Shown: in pieces, positions 19,337 through 27,883 of the stretch
Layout: each line of letters starts with the position of its first letter
How positions within the stretch are numbered: position 1 is the stretch's first letter
The notes under the pieces: generated by a model
Databases searched by the model: none
The model's input: only the letters and a program-made list of their open reading frames with translations
What the model was told of the DNA's origin: nothing
Made by a program: the position numbers and the translations under genes
Assembly (NCBI RefSeq): GCF_021560015.1
Contig: NZ_CP073588.1
Coordinates: forward strand, 1,116,001 to 1,180,000
Direction: 5' to 3'
DNA from: Shewanella vesiculosa
Lineage (GTDB): Bacteria > Pseudomonadota > Gammaproteobacteria > Enterobacterales > Shewanellaceae
Length of the DNA stretch: 64,000 bases

Positions 19337-19687
19337 ATGAGTATCAATAAAGCCAAGCTTACCGAAACCGATATTATCTCTAAATTCATCATGCCAGCTA
19401 TCAAAAATGCTGGATGGGATGATATGTCACAAATTCGCCAAGAAGTGAAATTGCGCGATGGTAAAGTCATTGTGCGCGGTCAATTAGGTGTGCGTAAAAC
19501 GGTTAAGTCTGCTGATATTGTGCTGTATCACAAACCCAGTATGCCGCTGGCTGTTATCGAAGCTAAAGCAAACAAGCATGAAGTGGGTAAAGGCATGCAA
19601 CAAGGGCTAGATTATGCCCGTTTAAGTGATGCGCGAACCACCCAACTTCACCTCACCGACGCCATCGTCGAACAAGCAGTAAATTAA
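19337..19687 (+). pseudogene. Type I restriction scar: HsdR N-terminus joined to an HsdS-like C-terminus
   Basis: A 116-residue ORF. Residues 1-95 match the N-terminal nuclease domain of Hsd[35 protein letters not shown], and the PD-(D/E)xK core [10 protein letters not shown] then [21 protein letters not shown] full HsdR is about 800-1000 residues and continues into a helicase, which is absent. The last 20 or so residues, [18 protein letters not shown], instead resemble the coiled C-terminus of HsdS specificity subunits. I infer an internal deletion that fused hsdR to the end of hsdS. The start at 19337 fits HsdR; an in-frame ATG at 19298 exists. The RT gene begins 17 bp after the stop, so they may share a transcript. 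Confidence 0.7.
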
Positions 19688-19704
19688 CTAAGGGCATGGA
19701 CGCT

Positions 19705-22700
19705 ATGAAACTGATTAAAGAAAAATACAGAGCATTAAAACCATCGATTGATTACTTAGCTGACGAAGTTGTCATAGCCCAAGCTTGGAAAAAAACACAT
19801 GGTTATATCCGTTCATTCAATTGGTATGCAGATACATTAGAACTCGATATATCTGCATTGGGTATTGAGGAAAATGCAAAGAAATGGGCGACTTCTATTA
19901 AAAGCGCTAACTTATCAAAATTAGAATTAGTACCAGCTGCAAAAAGTGAGGTTTGGGCTTTTGACAAAGAAGGGTGGAACCCAAAAAATGCTGAAAAAAG
20001 ACAAGAAAAACCACCAATAAGGCCTTTAGCCCATATAACTATAAGAGATCAAACATGGGCTAGTGCAGCAATGCTCTGCTTAGCTGACGCTGTAGAATCA
20101 GCACAAAGAGATTGCAGTCATAAAGAACAAACATATGAGCAAGCACGCAATAACAAAGTTTATAGTTATGGTAATCGGCTTATATGTGACTGGAAAAATA
20201 AAAATTCTGCATGGTTTCGGTGGGGAAATAGTGAAACATATCGAAAATTTTTTACTGATTATCAAAACTTCTTAAAAAGACCCATTGAGCTTGGGCGTAT
20301 TGCAGCAGAACAAACAACTAGTACAGAAGACGTATTTGTTGTTAATTTAGATTTATCTAAATTTTATAATACGATTGATATTGATGTTTTGATTAAACGT
20401 CTTAAGGTTATTTCTTCAGAGTTTGGACATAAAGAATGTCCAAAGTTTTGGAGTGCATTTGAACGTATAACAAGTTGGTCTTGGTCTGCAAATGACTTGA
20501 AAATAGCTAAAACCTTGAAATTGGGTAATATTGAGAGTGGGTTACCTCAAGGTCTTGTTTCTGCTGGATTTTATGCGAATGCATATTTAGTTGATTTCGA
20601 TATGCAAGTTGGACGCTTAATTGGGACAAAACTATCAGGCAATATTGTTCTTCACGATTACTGCCGATACGTGGATGATTTACGTTTAGTTGTTAGCTCA
20701 AGTGATCAGACTCCTTCGCAAGTAGCAAGAAGAATAAATAGAAAAATTCGCGGACTATTGAAAACTCATGGTGGTGAAAATCTCGAGATTAACCCTGATA
20801 AAACAAAAGTTACCCATCTTAATGATCTAGACAATATCGGCAGTATGGCAAACCGAATTGAGATGATTCAAAGTGAAATGAGTGGGCCTGCTGATAGAGA
20901 AGTATTAGATACTGTATCAGGCGTTCTGGAGAATCTATTAGATATTGAAGAGATAGAAGTTCCCAAATTGAGTGCTAATCATGCGGACTCTTCTCTGTTA
21001 CAGATATCGGATTATGACCATGATATTCGACCCGACACATTAAAACGATTTGCGGCAAATCGATTAGAAAATATCGTTAAAAGTAAACGCAAAATTGCTT
21101 TTGATGATAGTGAAAATATTAGTAATAACAACGAAGAACTGTTAGCAAAAAAGCTTATATCTGCGTGGATGAAAGATCCCTCTTTGGCTCTTGTACTTAG
21201 AAAGGCCATTGAAATTTACCCTGATGCGGATTTATTTGAACCTGTATTGGAAGCGATTTTTAGACGTAGCAGTTTTTGTAAGAATAAATCGGAAGCAGAT
21301 TTAGTAACCGTTCAGATTATGGACTACATACTCGCTGATTTATGTCGTTGTGCTATTGATTTTAATGGATATTTTCAAGTGATCACTTATCCTAAAAACT
21401 TGGAACCTAGTTCTATAATTGAACTAATATCTCGTTACGCTCAGAAAATACTTGCTAACGACAAAGTACCAAAGTTTGTAGAAAGACAAGCCTTAATGTT
21501 ACTTGCGGTTGTTAATAAGCCTGTATTATTAGATCGAAAAGGGGCCTCTGCTCAGTCTAATTTACATGCGATACTCGTATGCGCTCCCCCTGAATATAAG
21601 CCAGAACTAAGTGCGCTTTTTGAAGTAGCAGGGCAAATTACTGGTAAATTTGAAACCTATGCATCTCTGTTAATAGAGTCTATTTCTGAGTTAGAAGATA
21701 AATATAAGCCTGTTGAAGTGTTTGCTAAGAGAGGCGGACCTTTTTGGTTAGCTTTATGGAAAGTGTTGGACAAAAAAATTATTTATAAAGATTTATGTAA
21801 ACAACTTAAGTGGGCAGCCCCTCAAGTTTCATCACAACCAAAACCAAGAAAACAACTTCTTTCGAAGGTGATAAATTCAGACTTAAATGGTTTTGAATTT
21901 GAGCATGGATTACTTAAACTTGCTATTGGTTTACTAGAGAAGGCTAGATCTGATAGTAAGGTTATAGGTTCATCGCCTAATGACATTTATATTGATATAA
22001 AGTCTAAACTACCGTGGAATCAAATATGGAAAGCTGTAGTAAAAGATGTGAACTGCTCAATTTCAACAACATCTAGGTTTCAAGACCCTAGGTTTTCAAT
22101 TCCAAATTGGTTAGATAGTGAAAAAATTGATAATCAAATCATTTATTGGATTGGAACGGTACTAAGAACTTCTGCATTAGGTGCAAGTGATTTCACTGGT
22201 AGTAGGTGGACACAAGGAAAAGCCGTTACTTATAAGGGATTACGTACTAGCTGGTATAAACGTCGCATGGGTATGATGCATGCTCCTGAATCACTAGTGG
22301 GAGAGTTCGCAACTACAAGTAATTGGTTTTCTGATTTCTTAATTCGATGTCTTCAATGGCCAGGTTTTGAATCTACATTTGTTAATGATATCGATGTTCG
22401 TTCGATTCAATGCTTAGAGTCATTTGAGAATTGTTTAAATAATAGGTTGAAATATCTTAATAGCTTAATTTGTAGTGCCTCTTCACTACCAGTAATACCT
22501 ACTCAGGTTAATAGACCTAGCAACAAGTCTAACTTTAGAATTGTAACAGTACAGCAACTACTACCTAAATCTGTTGATTTCAGCATTGCAGATCCTTATT
22601 TGAATAGCCCCAGATATCGTTCTAAACATCGGGAACACCTTCTATCAATCTGTAAACTGACGCTTAAAACATTAAAGACTAAGACACATGCTGAGAACGA

Positions 22701-23373
22701 AAGGGCAAAACCTTATGCAGATTTAATCGTGTTTGCTGAACTTGCTGTGCATATGGATGATCAGGATGTAATTAAGCGTTTAGCTGACTCAACAGGCGCC
22801 ATTGTATTTGCGGGCTTAGTATTTACAGATCATGATGGAAAACTTGTTAATATTGCTCGATGGTTTATACCTGATTATCGTGAAAGTGGACGGCAGTGGG
22901 TCATTCGTGATCAGGGTAAAGAAAATATGACTCAGGATGAAATTAAATTAGGTATTAGTGGTTTTAGGCCTTGCCAGCATGTTATTGAACTTCATGGTTA
23001 CGATGAAGGCCCTTTCCGAATAAGTGGTTCTATCTGCTATGACGCAACAGATATAAAGTTAGCTGCAGATTTAAGAAATATAACCGATTTATATATCGTA
23101 GTTGCGCATAATAAAGACGTAAACACGTTTGATAATATGGCTGCTGCTTTGCAATATCATATGTACCAGCATGTTGTAATTTGTAATATTGGTGAGTTTG
23201 GTGGCTCAACTATACAGGCTCCATATAAAGAACGTTTTGAACGTTTAATATCTCATGCTCACGGGAGTGAGCAAATATCTATAAGTACAGCAGATATAGA
23301 TTTAGCAGCATTTACTAGAAAAGTTAGACAGTACAAAAAAGTTAAAACAAAACCAGCCGGAGTAAAAAGATGA
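19705..23373 (+). CDS. drt1a: Reverse transcriptase-nitrilase fusion, defence-associated RT type 1 (UG1)
   Basis: A 1222-residue protein. The N-terminal RT domain shows VVNLDLSKFYNTID (motif A, about 211), GLPQGLVSAGFYANAYL (motif B, about 279) and CRYVDDLRLVV (YxDD motif C, about 321). A middle region of about 550 residues is unassigned. The C-terminus is a nitrilase/carbon-nitrogen hydrolase domain (about 950-1200) with candidate triad Glu in IVFAELAVH, Lys in RDQGKENM and Cys in GSICYDATD. RT plus nitrilase in one chain of about 1200 residues is the hallmark of DRT type 1 anti-phage systems. I start at 19705, 10 nt after AAGGG; an ATG at 19696 is too close to it. Its stop overlaps the next gene by 4 nt. 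Confidence 0.9.
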   Translation: MKLIKEKYRALKPSIDYLADEVVIAQAWKKTHGYIRSFNWYADTLELDISALGIEENAKKWATSIKSANLSKLELVPAAKSEVWAFDKEGWNPKNAEKRQEKPPIRPLAHITIRDQTWASAAMLCLADAVESAQRDCSHKEQTYEQARNNKVYSYGNRLICDWKNKNSAWFRWGNSETYRKFFTDYQNFLKRPIELGRIAAEQTTSTEDVFVVNLDLSKFYNTIDIDVLIKRLKVISSEFGHKECPKFWSAFERITSWSWSANDLKIAKTLKLGNIESGLPQGLVSAGFYANAYLVDFDMQVGRLIGTKLSGNIVLHDYCRYVDDLRLVVSSSDQTPSQVARRINRKIRGLLKTHGGENLEINPDKTKVTHLNDLDNIGSMANRIEMIQSEMSGPADREVLDTVSGVLENLLDIEEIEVPKLSANHADSSLLQISDYDHDIRPDTLKRFAANRLENIVKSKRKIAFDDSENISNNNEELLAKKLISAWMKDPSLALVLRKAIEIYPDADLFEPVLEAIFRRSSFCKNKSEADLVTVQIMDYILADLCRCAIDFNGYFQVITYPKNLEPSSIIELISRYAQKILANDKVPKFVERQALMLLAVVNKPVLLDRKGASAQSNLHAILVCAPPEYKPELSALFEVAGQITGKFETYASLLIESISELEDKYKPVEVFAKRGGPFWLALWKVLDKKIIYKDLCKQLKWAAPQVSSQPKPRKQLLSKVINSDLNGFEFEHGLLKLAIGLLEKARSDSKVIGSSPNDIYIDIKSKLPWNQIWKAVVKDVNCSISTTSRFQDPRFSIPNWLDSEKIDNQIIYWIGTVLRTSALGASDFTGSRWTQGKAVTYKGLRTSWYKRRMGMMHAPESLVGEFATTSNWFSDFLIRCLQWPGFESTFVNDIDVRSIQCLESFENCLNNRLKYLNSLICSASSLPVIPTQVNRPSNKSNFRIVTVQQLLPKSVDFSIADPYLNSPRYRSKHREHLLSICKLTLKTLKTKTHAENERAKPYADLIVFAELAVHMDDQDVIKRLADSTGAIVFAGLVFTDHDGKLVNIARWFIPDYRESGRQWVIRDQGKENMTQDEIKLGISGFRPCQHVIELHGYDEGPFRISGSICYDATDIKLAADLRNITDLYIVVAHNKDVNTFDNMAAALQYHMYQHVVICNIGEFGGSTIQAPYKERFERLISHAHGSEQISISTADIDLAAFTRKVRQYKKVKTKPAGVKR

Positions 23374-23810
23374 TCTGTTTTGATGTTGGATGGGCTTACC
23401 TAGCCGATTACCAATTTTGGAATGAGAGAACAGGAATTATTACCGCTGCAGTGGCAGTCATAGGACTTTTTGTTGCTTGGTATCAAGTGTGGGCGGCGAG
23501 AAGGGAGAGTCGAAGGGCTACAGCTTATGCTGCATATGATGGATATTTAAAGCTATGTATTGAACACACCACGTTTGCAAGTGGTGATGATATTGAAATA
23601 ACAAATAATCCAGAACATTACCATCAATATAAGTGGTTTGTTGCGAATATGCTTTTTGCTTTTGAACAGGTACTTGAAACTTGTAAAGGTGATAAAACTT
23701 GGGCTGTTACAATTAAGCATCAATTGAAAAGGCACAAATGGCATTTAGAAATGTCTAGTTCAGCGGAAAGGCCTGAATGGAGTGATGAGTTGAAGGCATT
23801 GTTTCCATAA
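23370..23810 (+). CDS. drt1b: Single-helix membrane protein, likely Drt1b partner of the RT
   Basis: A 146-residue protein with one membrane helix (about residues 22-42, TGIITAAVAVIGLFVAWYQV) followed by the basic run AARRESRRA, which predicts the C-terminal domain in the cytoplasm. The rest is helical and Trp/His-rich, with no enzyme motif. Its ATG overlaps the RT stop (ATGA), so translation is coupled. DRT type 1 systems pair the RT-nitrilase with a small membrane protein; position and topology fit that role. The family match is from context, not a motif. Confidence 0.75.
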   Translation: MICFDVGWAYLADYQFWNERTGIITAAVAVIGLFVAWYQVWAARRESRRATAYAAYDGYLKLCIEHTTFASGDDIEITNNPEHYHQYKWFVANMLFAFEQVLETCKGDKTWAVTIKHQLKRHKWHLEMSSSAERPEWSDELKALFP

Positions 23811-23833
23811 ACTTATTTTAAGGATAATTATCC

Positions 23834-24691
23834 ATGGTTGGACTTGGTGATATAGAAGCATTTTTCTCTCTTCGGGATCGGTATCATAAATGGCGTAATC
23901 CTGTTTCTGGGTTTACAAATACAGCGCATCGTTTCATTCGATTATTTGAAGCGCATGGTATTTCTCGCGCTCAGATACCACGATTCTTCGGACATAATCT
24001 TACAATTCATCAAGTAGAAGATGAAACTGAACTTTCAAAAACACTAGACACTAATTTATTAGAAGCCGTTGCGACACTATTTGGAATTCGATTAGAGTGG
24101 CTAGAAGGCGGAACTGATGAGCTTTACGACATTAATCATTTCTACAAACAGCCACAAAAGTTTGGTGAATGGTTAGATTCATTAACGGCAGACACTGACA
24201 AGATTAAGATTGATGGATGGTTGCTCACAAGAGTATTCAAAACAGATCAATATGATGCGCTTATTTTAATGCGTGAGAAGATAGGAGAGTTAGCTAATGA
24301 AAATATTTACCGTTACTATTTCTGCGAGCAATGGATTTATGGTTATTGGAAGTGCCGAGCTGATATAGCTGCTTGTGTTGCTCAAGGCTGGAAACGCAAT
24401 CAATACATAACTGGAAGTATGTTAACCCAAAAGGTATTCAATAAAATCATTTCACTAAAGTTTGTACCTGATAGTGAACTTGAAGATACCGTTATAGCGA
24501 ATCAAAGATTCCAAGCCGAAGATCTGACGTTAAATCCAAATTTTTTTGTTCAAGGATTATCGGAAGGACAATTTGGAATCGAAAACGCAGTTGCTTTGTG
24601 GCTCGAGTACCAACAACTTGGATTTATGGATTCTGGCTTTGGAAATAAGCGAAGTGTGTTTGAGAAATTTCAACATGACCATTTCAAATAA
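23834..24691 (+). CDS. Unrecognised third gene of the RT operon, HTH-like N-terminus
   Basis: A 285-residue soluble protein with AAGGA before the ATG, 23 bp after drt1b on the same strand. I do not recognise the full-length family. Residues 30-95 resemble an XRE-type regulator: HRFIRLFEAHGISRAQIPRF could form the helix-turn-helix, and LLEAVATLFGIRLEWLEGG resembles the closing helices where XRE proteins judge a promoter or ligand. The remainder is mixed alpha/beta with aromatic-rich helices (YRYYFCEQWIYGYWKCRADI) and no nuclease or ATPase motif. It may be a regulator of the system or an added effector. It is not part of the two-gene DRT type 1 core as I know it. Confidence 0.6.
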   Translation: MVGLGDIEAFFSLRDRYHKWRNPVSGFTNTAHRFIRLFEAHGISRAQIPRFFGHNLTIHQVEDETELSKTLDTNLLEAVATLFGIRLEWLEGGTDELYDINHFYKQPQKFGEWLDSLTADTDKIKIDGWLLTRVFKTDQYDALILMREKIGELANENIYRYYFCEQWIYGYWKCRADIAACVAQGWKRNQYITGSMLTQKVFNKIISLKFVPDSELEDTVIANQRFQAEDLTLNPNFFVQGLSEGQFGIENAVALWLEYQQLGFMDSGFGNKRSVFEKFQHDHFK

Positions 24692-25177
24692 ACAGTTATA
24701 ACTAATCTCAGAACCACACCAACTCATACTAAAACACACTGACAATCAAACCAAAAACATACCACAGGATTTGAAAAAGTCAGGTGGTATAAACTGACAA
24801 CAAAAAGCGCTCTGAATAGAATATTGCACCATAACAGGGCAAATAAATCGTTAATATCAATATAACCATCTGATTATAAAAACTATAACGCCAAAGTCAC
24901 GAAGTGAGACAAAACTCATTTGGTATGAGAAACCACAAAAGCGGCAATTAGATACAGTACACAAATACTCTATTTAACATAATATACATTGTGCGCATAC
25001 TTATGTGAGGTGATATATATGCGCGCATTTGCAGTTATGTTCAATAACGGTATGAATCAACAGTATGTTTCATTTACATGGGCATTCTAATCAAAACCTA
25101 GCATACAGACATCAATACTGTGTTTAACATCGTGCTGAGATTGCATACTTTAATTTTTTACGGTCTATTCCTAGCAA
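24692..25177. other. Non-coding stretch between the RT operon and the recombinase
   Basis: Nearly 490 bp, AT-rich, no recognised gene. Contains a near-perfect inverted repeat TGTGCGCAT / ATGCGCGCA (24991-25029) and a possible 23-codon ORF at 25020 (MRAFAVMFNNGMN) with GAGG upstream, too short to call. The recombinase ends at the right edge, so a recombination site could lie here, but no direct repeat partner was found by eye. Confidence 0.35.
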
Positions 25178-26485
25178 TTATTTAATCTCAGCGAGATGAT
25201 TTAATGGTTTATTGAATGCACTCTGATGTCGTTCAGTTTGCGTGGTGTGCAAATACTGTGATGTTGTGTCGATGCTCTCATGACCAGCGTCGGCCTGGAC
25301 ATGTGATAATGGCCGCCGGTTGATATTGATATCATGGGTGATCCCAGTGTGACGAATATTATGAGCACTGAGTTTTCGCATAAGTTGACTGTCATGTTCA
25401 AAACCATCTTTAGCGGCATTGTCTGCAGCTAAGTTAATGAGCTTGTCTATTTCGTCTCGTATATGCCGAATACCAAGATTGGCGTTAATGACACCAGATT
25501 CTCGTCCGTGGGCTGCGGCTTTGTGCCTGACAAATATAGGATGTTGATCGTTGATATTGGGTAAATCGCTGAGCTTTAAATAACGTCGATAATCAACTAA
25601 TCCAGCCAGCAAGGCTTTTGATATGGCAATATTACGGGCTTTGCCGCTTTTGGAAAATGGTACATGGAAATACCAAATACCAGAATGTGGATCTTGTCTG
25701 AACTGGCTCATGATGGGTGCATAACCTGCACGAGCACTGATTTCAGATATGCGTAAATAGCAGCTATATAATAGTGTAATGAGAAATAAACTGCGTTGAT
25801 GTTGTTCCGGCTGAGTGCTGGCCAATTGGCTAACGGTGCTAATAACATAAGACCACTGTAACTCGGTAAATGCGTGATGATTATTGTCTTCATCGATAGT
25901 GAATTTACGTTTTATGGCAAACCGACTGTGTTTAAGCCATAACTGAGCTGGGTTTCGCTCGGTATATTCCTCGCTAATGAGATAGCCATAAAATGACGAT
26001 AATATCGCAACTTTGGTCTTAAGTGCATTATCACTTAGTTGATATGGTAAACATTTCCCAAGTTGTTTTTTGCCTATAAATGGTCGCCATTGTGGGTTTG
26101 GTGATCGCTCTCCAGAGGCTTTATTGAGTTTAAATTGCGCAACATTAAAATACCCGATTAATTCTTTTGGTGGTGATTGGCAGTAATCGATGTATTTGGC
26201 AATGTCTTTTCGTGTGACTGATATAGGCGATAATGCCACAACATCGAAACACCAATGTAGAAACGTAGTTAATTCGCTACGATAGGCTTTATAGTTATTT
26301 TCAGACTGCTTTTGCTCAAATAACCAATCAGCACAATGCTCTATTATGAGTCCTGCATCAGCAACTTTTTCGATTGATATTTTGGTAATATATTGATTTA
26401 TGTAAGCATTACCGTGAAGTACATACTCTGCCGCATCAAATAGTGGCAATACTGGCGGTAACTCATCACTTATGTTCTTTGGCAT
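25178..26485 (-). CDS. Tyrosine-type site-specific recombinase/integrase
   Basis: A 435-residue recombinase. The N-terminal core-binding domain (about residues 30-150) is followed by the catalytic domain with all expected residues: box I Arg in LRISEISAR, Lys near GKARNIAIS, HNIRHTGITHD (HxxR), the GHESIDTTSQYLH box with the second His and the Tyr nucleophile. It is longer than XerC/D (about 300) and lacks a phage-type arm-binding domain at the N-terminus. It faces the RT operon from the other side and may have moved this region, or it may be an older resident. No excisionase is visible. Confidence 0.88.
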   Translation of the reverse strand: MPKNISDELPPVLPLFDAAEYVLHGNAYINQYITKISIEKVADAGLIIEHCADWLFEQKQSENNYKAYRSELTTFLHWCFDVVALSPISVTRKDIAKYIDYCQSPPKELIGYFNVAQFKLNKASGERSPNPQWRPFIGKKQLGKCLPYQLSDNALKTKVAILSSFYGYLISEEYTERNPAQLWLKHSRFAIKRKFTIDEDNNHHAFTELQWSYVISTVSQLASTQPEQHQRSLFLITLLYSCYLRISEISARAGYAPIMSQFRQDPHSGIWYFHVPFSKSGKARNIAISKALLAGLVDYRRYLKLSDLPNINDQHPIFVRHKAAAHGRESGVINANLGIRHIRDEIDKLINLAADNAAKDGFEHDSQLMRKLSAHNIRHTGITHDININRRPLSHVQADAGHESIDTTSQYLHTTQTERHQSAFNKPLNHLAEIK

Positions 26486-26623
26486 ATTCTTAAATATAGG
26501 TTATTGATTACATTAGTTTATTATACTATTTTTTGCCTGATGCCGATAATGTTATTTATCGGCATCAATGATGATGATTCTTTAACAAACAGATTTCAAT
26601 TGTAGGTTTTAATATGGGTCATT

Positions 26624-26881
26624 TTAATATGTGTTTACGGCAATATGCTGGTCTGATATCAGTTGCGACACACAATGATCTATGGGGTTTAATCTAGTAC
26701 ACGCCTGATGGCATTGCTTATTGTGGCAAGATGTTCGTTTTTGACAGCTCCATAGACATAGCTGCCAAACGGTTTGTTTACTTGCCTTATCTAAACATTG
26801 CAGGTCGGCAGCACATAAATGGCCTGCTTTGATTAATTGGGCCACTTTATCTGCATCAATAGAGACATTTAATCTGTTCAT
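26624..26881 (-). CDS. Cys-rich small protein of unknown function
   Basis: An 85-residue soluble protein with nine Cys, most in the segment CAADLQCLDKASK then LCLWSCQKR and SCHNKQCHQAC. The N-terminus SIDADKVAQLIKAGHL looks like a short helical adaptor. The Cys spacing suggests a zinc or iron-sulphur site, but it is not the CxC-x31-CxxC pattern of bacterioferritin-associated ferredoxin. A Fur-like site lies about 135 bp upstream. It is encoded behind the recombinase on the same strand, with a 138-bp gap. Confidence 0.6.
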   Translation of the reverse strand: MNRLNVSIDADKVAQLIKAGHLCAADLQCLDKASKQTVWQLCLWSCQKRTSCHNKQCHQACTRLNPIDHCVSQLISDQHIAVNTY

Positions 26882-27015
26882 GTCTACCCCTTCTTTTTAG
26901 CTATATCTATTAAGCGTTTATTGTAATTAGCCACGTTGATTCTGGGCTCTCTCATATTTACCCTCTTCCCTTCTCAGTTTGAAGATTGAGCGAGTTAGAT
27001 TTATCATACATCAAT

Positions 27016-27034
27016 GAGAATGATTATCAATTAC
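27016..27034. promoter_or_regulatory. Candidate Fur box in a 447-bp gene-free stretch
   Basis: GAGAATGATTATCAATTAC matches the 19-bp Fur consensus at 14 positions by hand count. It lies upstream of the leftward Cys-rich gene. The surrounding 26882-27328 has no recognised gene. Fur control is inferred from this match alone. Confidence 0.4.
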
Positions 27035-27328
27035 GTTATTGGTGTTAACGTCACTTCTGCGCGGTTTGTCACAATTTAGTTAACATAAATAGTTATGTTT
27101 CAACAATGGATGGTGAGTAGAAATGATTGGCTTGCATAAGAATGGGGTCAAAAAGGTTAATAATCACATTTTACAGCAGCGTTTGGCGGTGAAATATCAC
27201 ACTATTAATAAATATAGGAACAGAGGTTCAATCTCAGAACAAGAAAAAGTCGTTTTCGTGTTGAGGTTTAAGTTACCTCTGCCCTAACCTGCAATGGTAT
27301 TGATATGCAGGATGATTAAGCCATTGAC

Positions 27329-27814
27329 CTACTGGTTATCGTTATCCGCTAAAAAGTCGTATATCAAGGTACGTGTTTGTTTTTGGTAATCAAATGAGAT
27401 AAATACCCGCCACACCATATAATTACTGCTGCAAGAGCCAAAGATTAAAGAGCCTTGATAAGTATTGTCTTTAATTTCGGACAATGAAACGGGGATAATC
27501 CCCATAAACATATCGCGCCCTTCTATTCTCATTGAAATATTAGTGATCGCTTGATTGCTATTCAGCGTAACTATTAATGGTTTCTCGCTAGGAGTATTAA
27601 CGGGATCAATCAGTAAACCAACTTGTAATTCGGCTACTTTTTTGTAACATTCTCCAGCAGAAAATTGACATAAACTGGTATCAATTGCTAAATCATCCTT
27701 TTCTTGTGTTTTTGGTTTGTCACAGGCTACTAAAAACATTAAGAAAATGGTCAAAATAAAAATCTGGATAATTTTGTGCACAATTTTTAACCTTTTAGGC
27801 TGAGTTAGTAACAT
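27329..27814 (-). CDS. Hypothetical lipoprotein next to the cbb3 oxidase operon
   Basis: A 161-residue protein with a long hydrophobic signal ending in a lipobox (LVACDKP, Cys about residue 31). The mature domain is beta-rich and contains GRDMFMGIIPVSL and a C-terminal FGSCSSNYMVWRVFISF; the paired Met, Gly and Cys residues recall small copper-chaperone-like or cupredoxin-like proteins but I cannot assign a family. It is divergent from ccoN, and an FNR box lies 14 bp before its start, so it is probably co-regulated with the oxidase. A GTG start at 27781 with AAGG upstream is an alternative. Confidence 0.6.
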   Translation of the reverse strand: MLLTQPKRLKIVHKIIQIFILTIFLMFLVACDKPKTQEKDDLAIDTSLCQFSAGECYKKVAELQVGLLIDPVNTPSEKPLIVTLNSNQAITNISMRIEGRDMFMGIIPVSLSEIKDNTYQGSLIFGSCSSNYMVWRVFISFDYQKQTRTLIYDFLADNDNQ

Positions 27815-27827
27815 TATCTTCCAGAGC

Positions 27828-27841
27828 TTGATCTAGATCAA
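27828..27841. promoter_or_regulatory. Perfect FNR/EtrA box upstream of ccoN
   Basis: TTGATCTAGATCAA is a full match to the FNR consensus TTGAT-N4-ATCAA. It sits in the divergent region between the lipoprotein gene and ccoN, 210 bp before ccoN, and the matching regulator gene (etrA) lies 8 kb downstream. Confidence 0.85.
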
Positions 27842-27869
27842 CTTTGGTATATTTTGTGAAGTATCTTTT

Positions 27870-27883
27870 TTGACTTAGCTCAA
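27870..27883. promoter_or_regulatory. Second, degenerate FNR-like box
   Basis: TTGACTTAGCTCAA keeps 8 of 10 defined FNR positions. Its centre is 42 bp from the centre of the perfect box, so a tandem arrangement is possible. Weaker support than the first box. Confidence 0.4.

Noticed and set aside
24991..25029. Inverted repeat TGTGCGCAT / ATGCGCGCA as recombination site of the integrase
   Set aside because: One mismatch, 21-bp centre, and no second copy found; not enough to call an attachment site.
25020..25091. 23-codon ORF MRAFAVMFNNGMN with a GAGG before it
   Set aside because: Too short, no known relative, and lies in an otherwise non-coding stretch; could be chance.
26624..26881. Bacterioferritin-associated ferredoxin
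   Set aside because: Cysteine spacing does not match the Bfd CxC and CxxC pattern.
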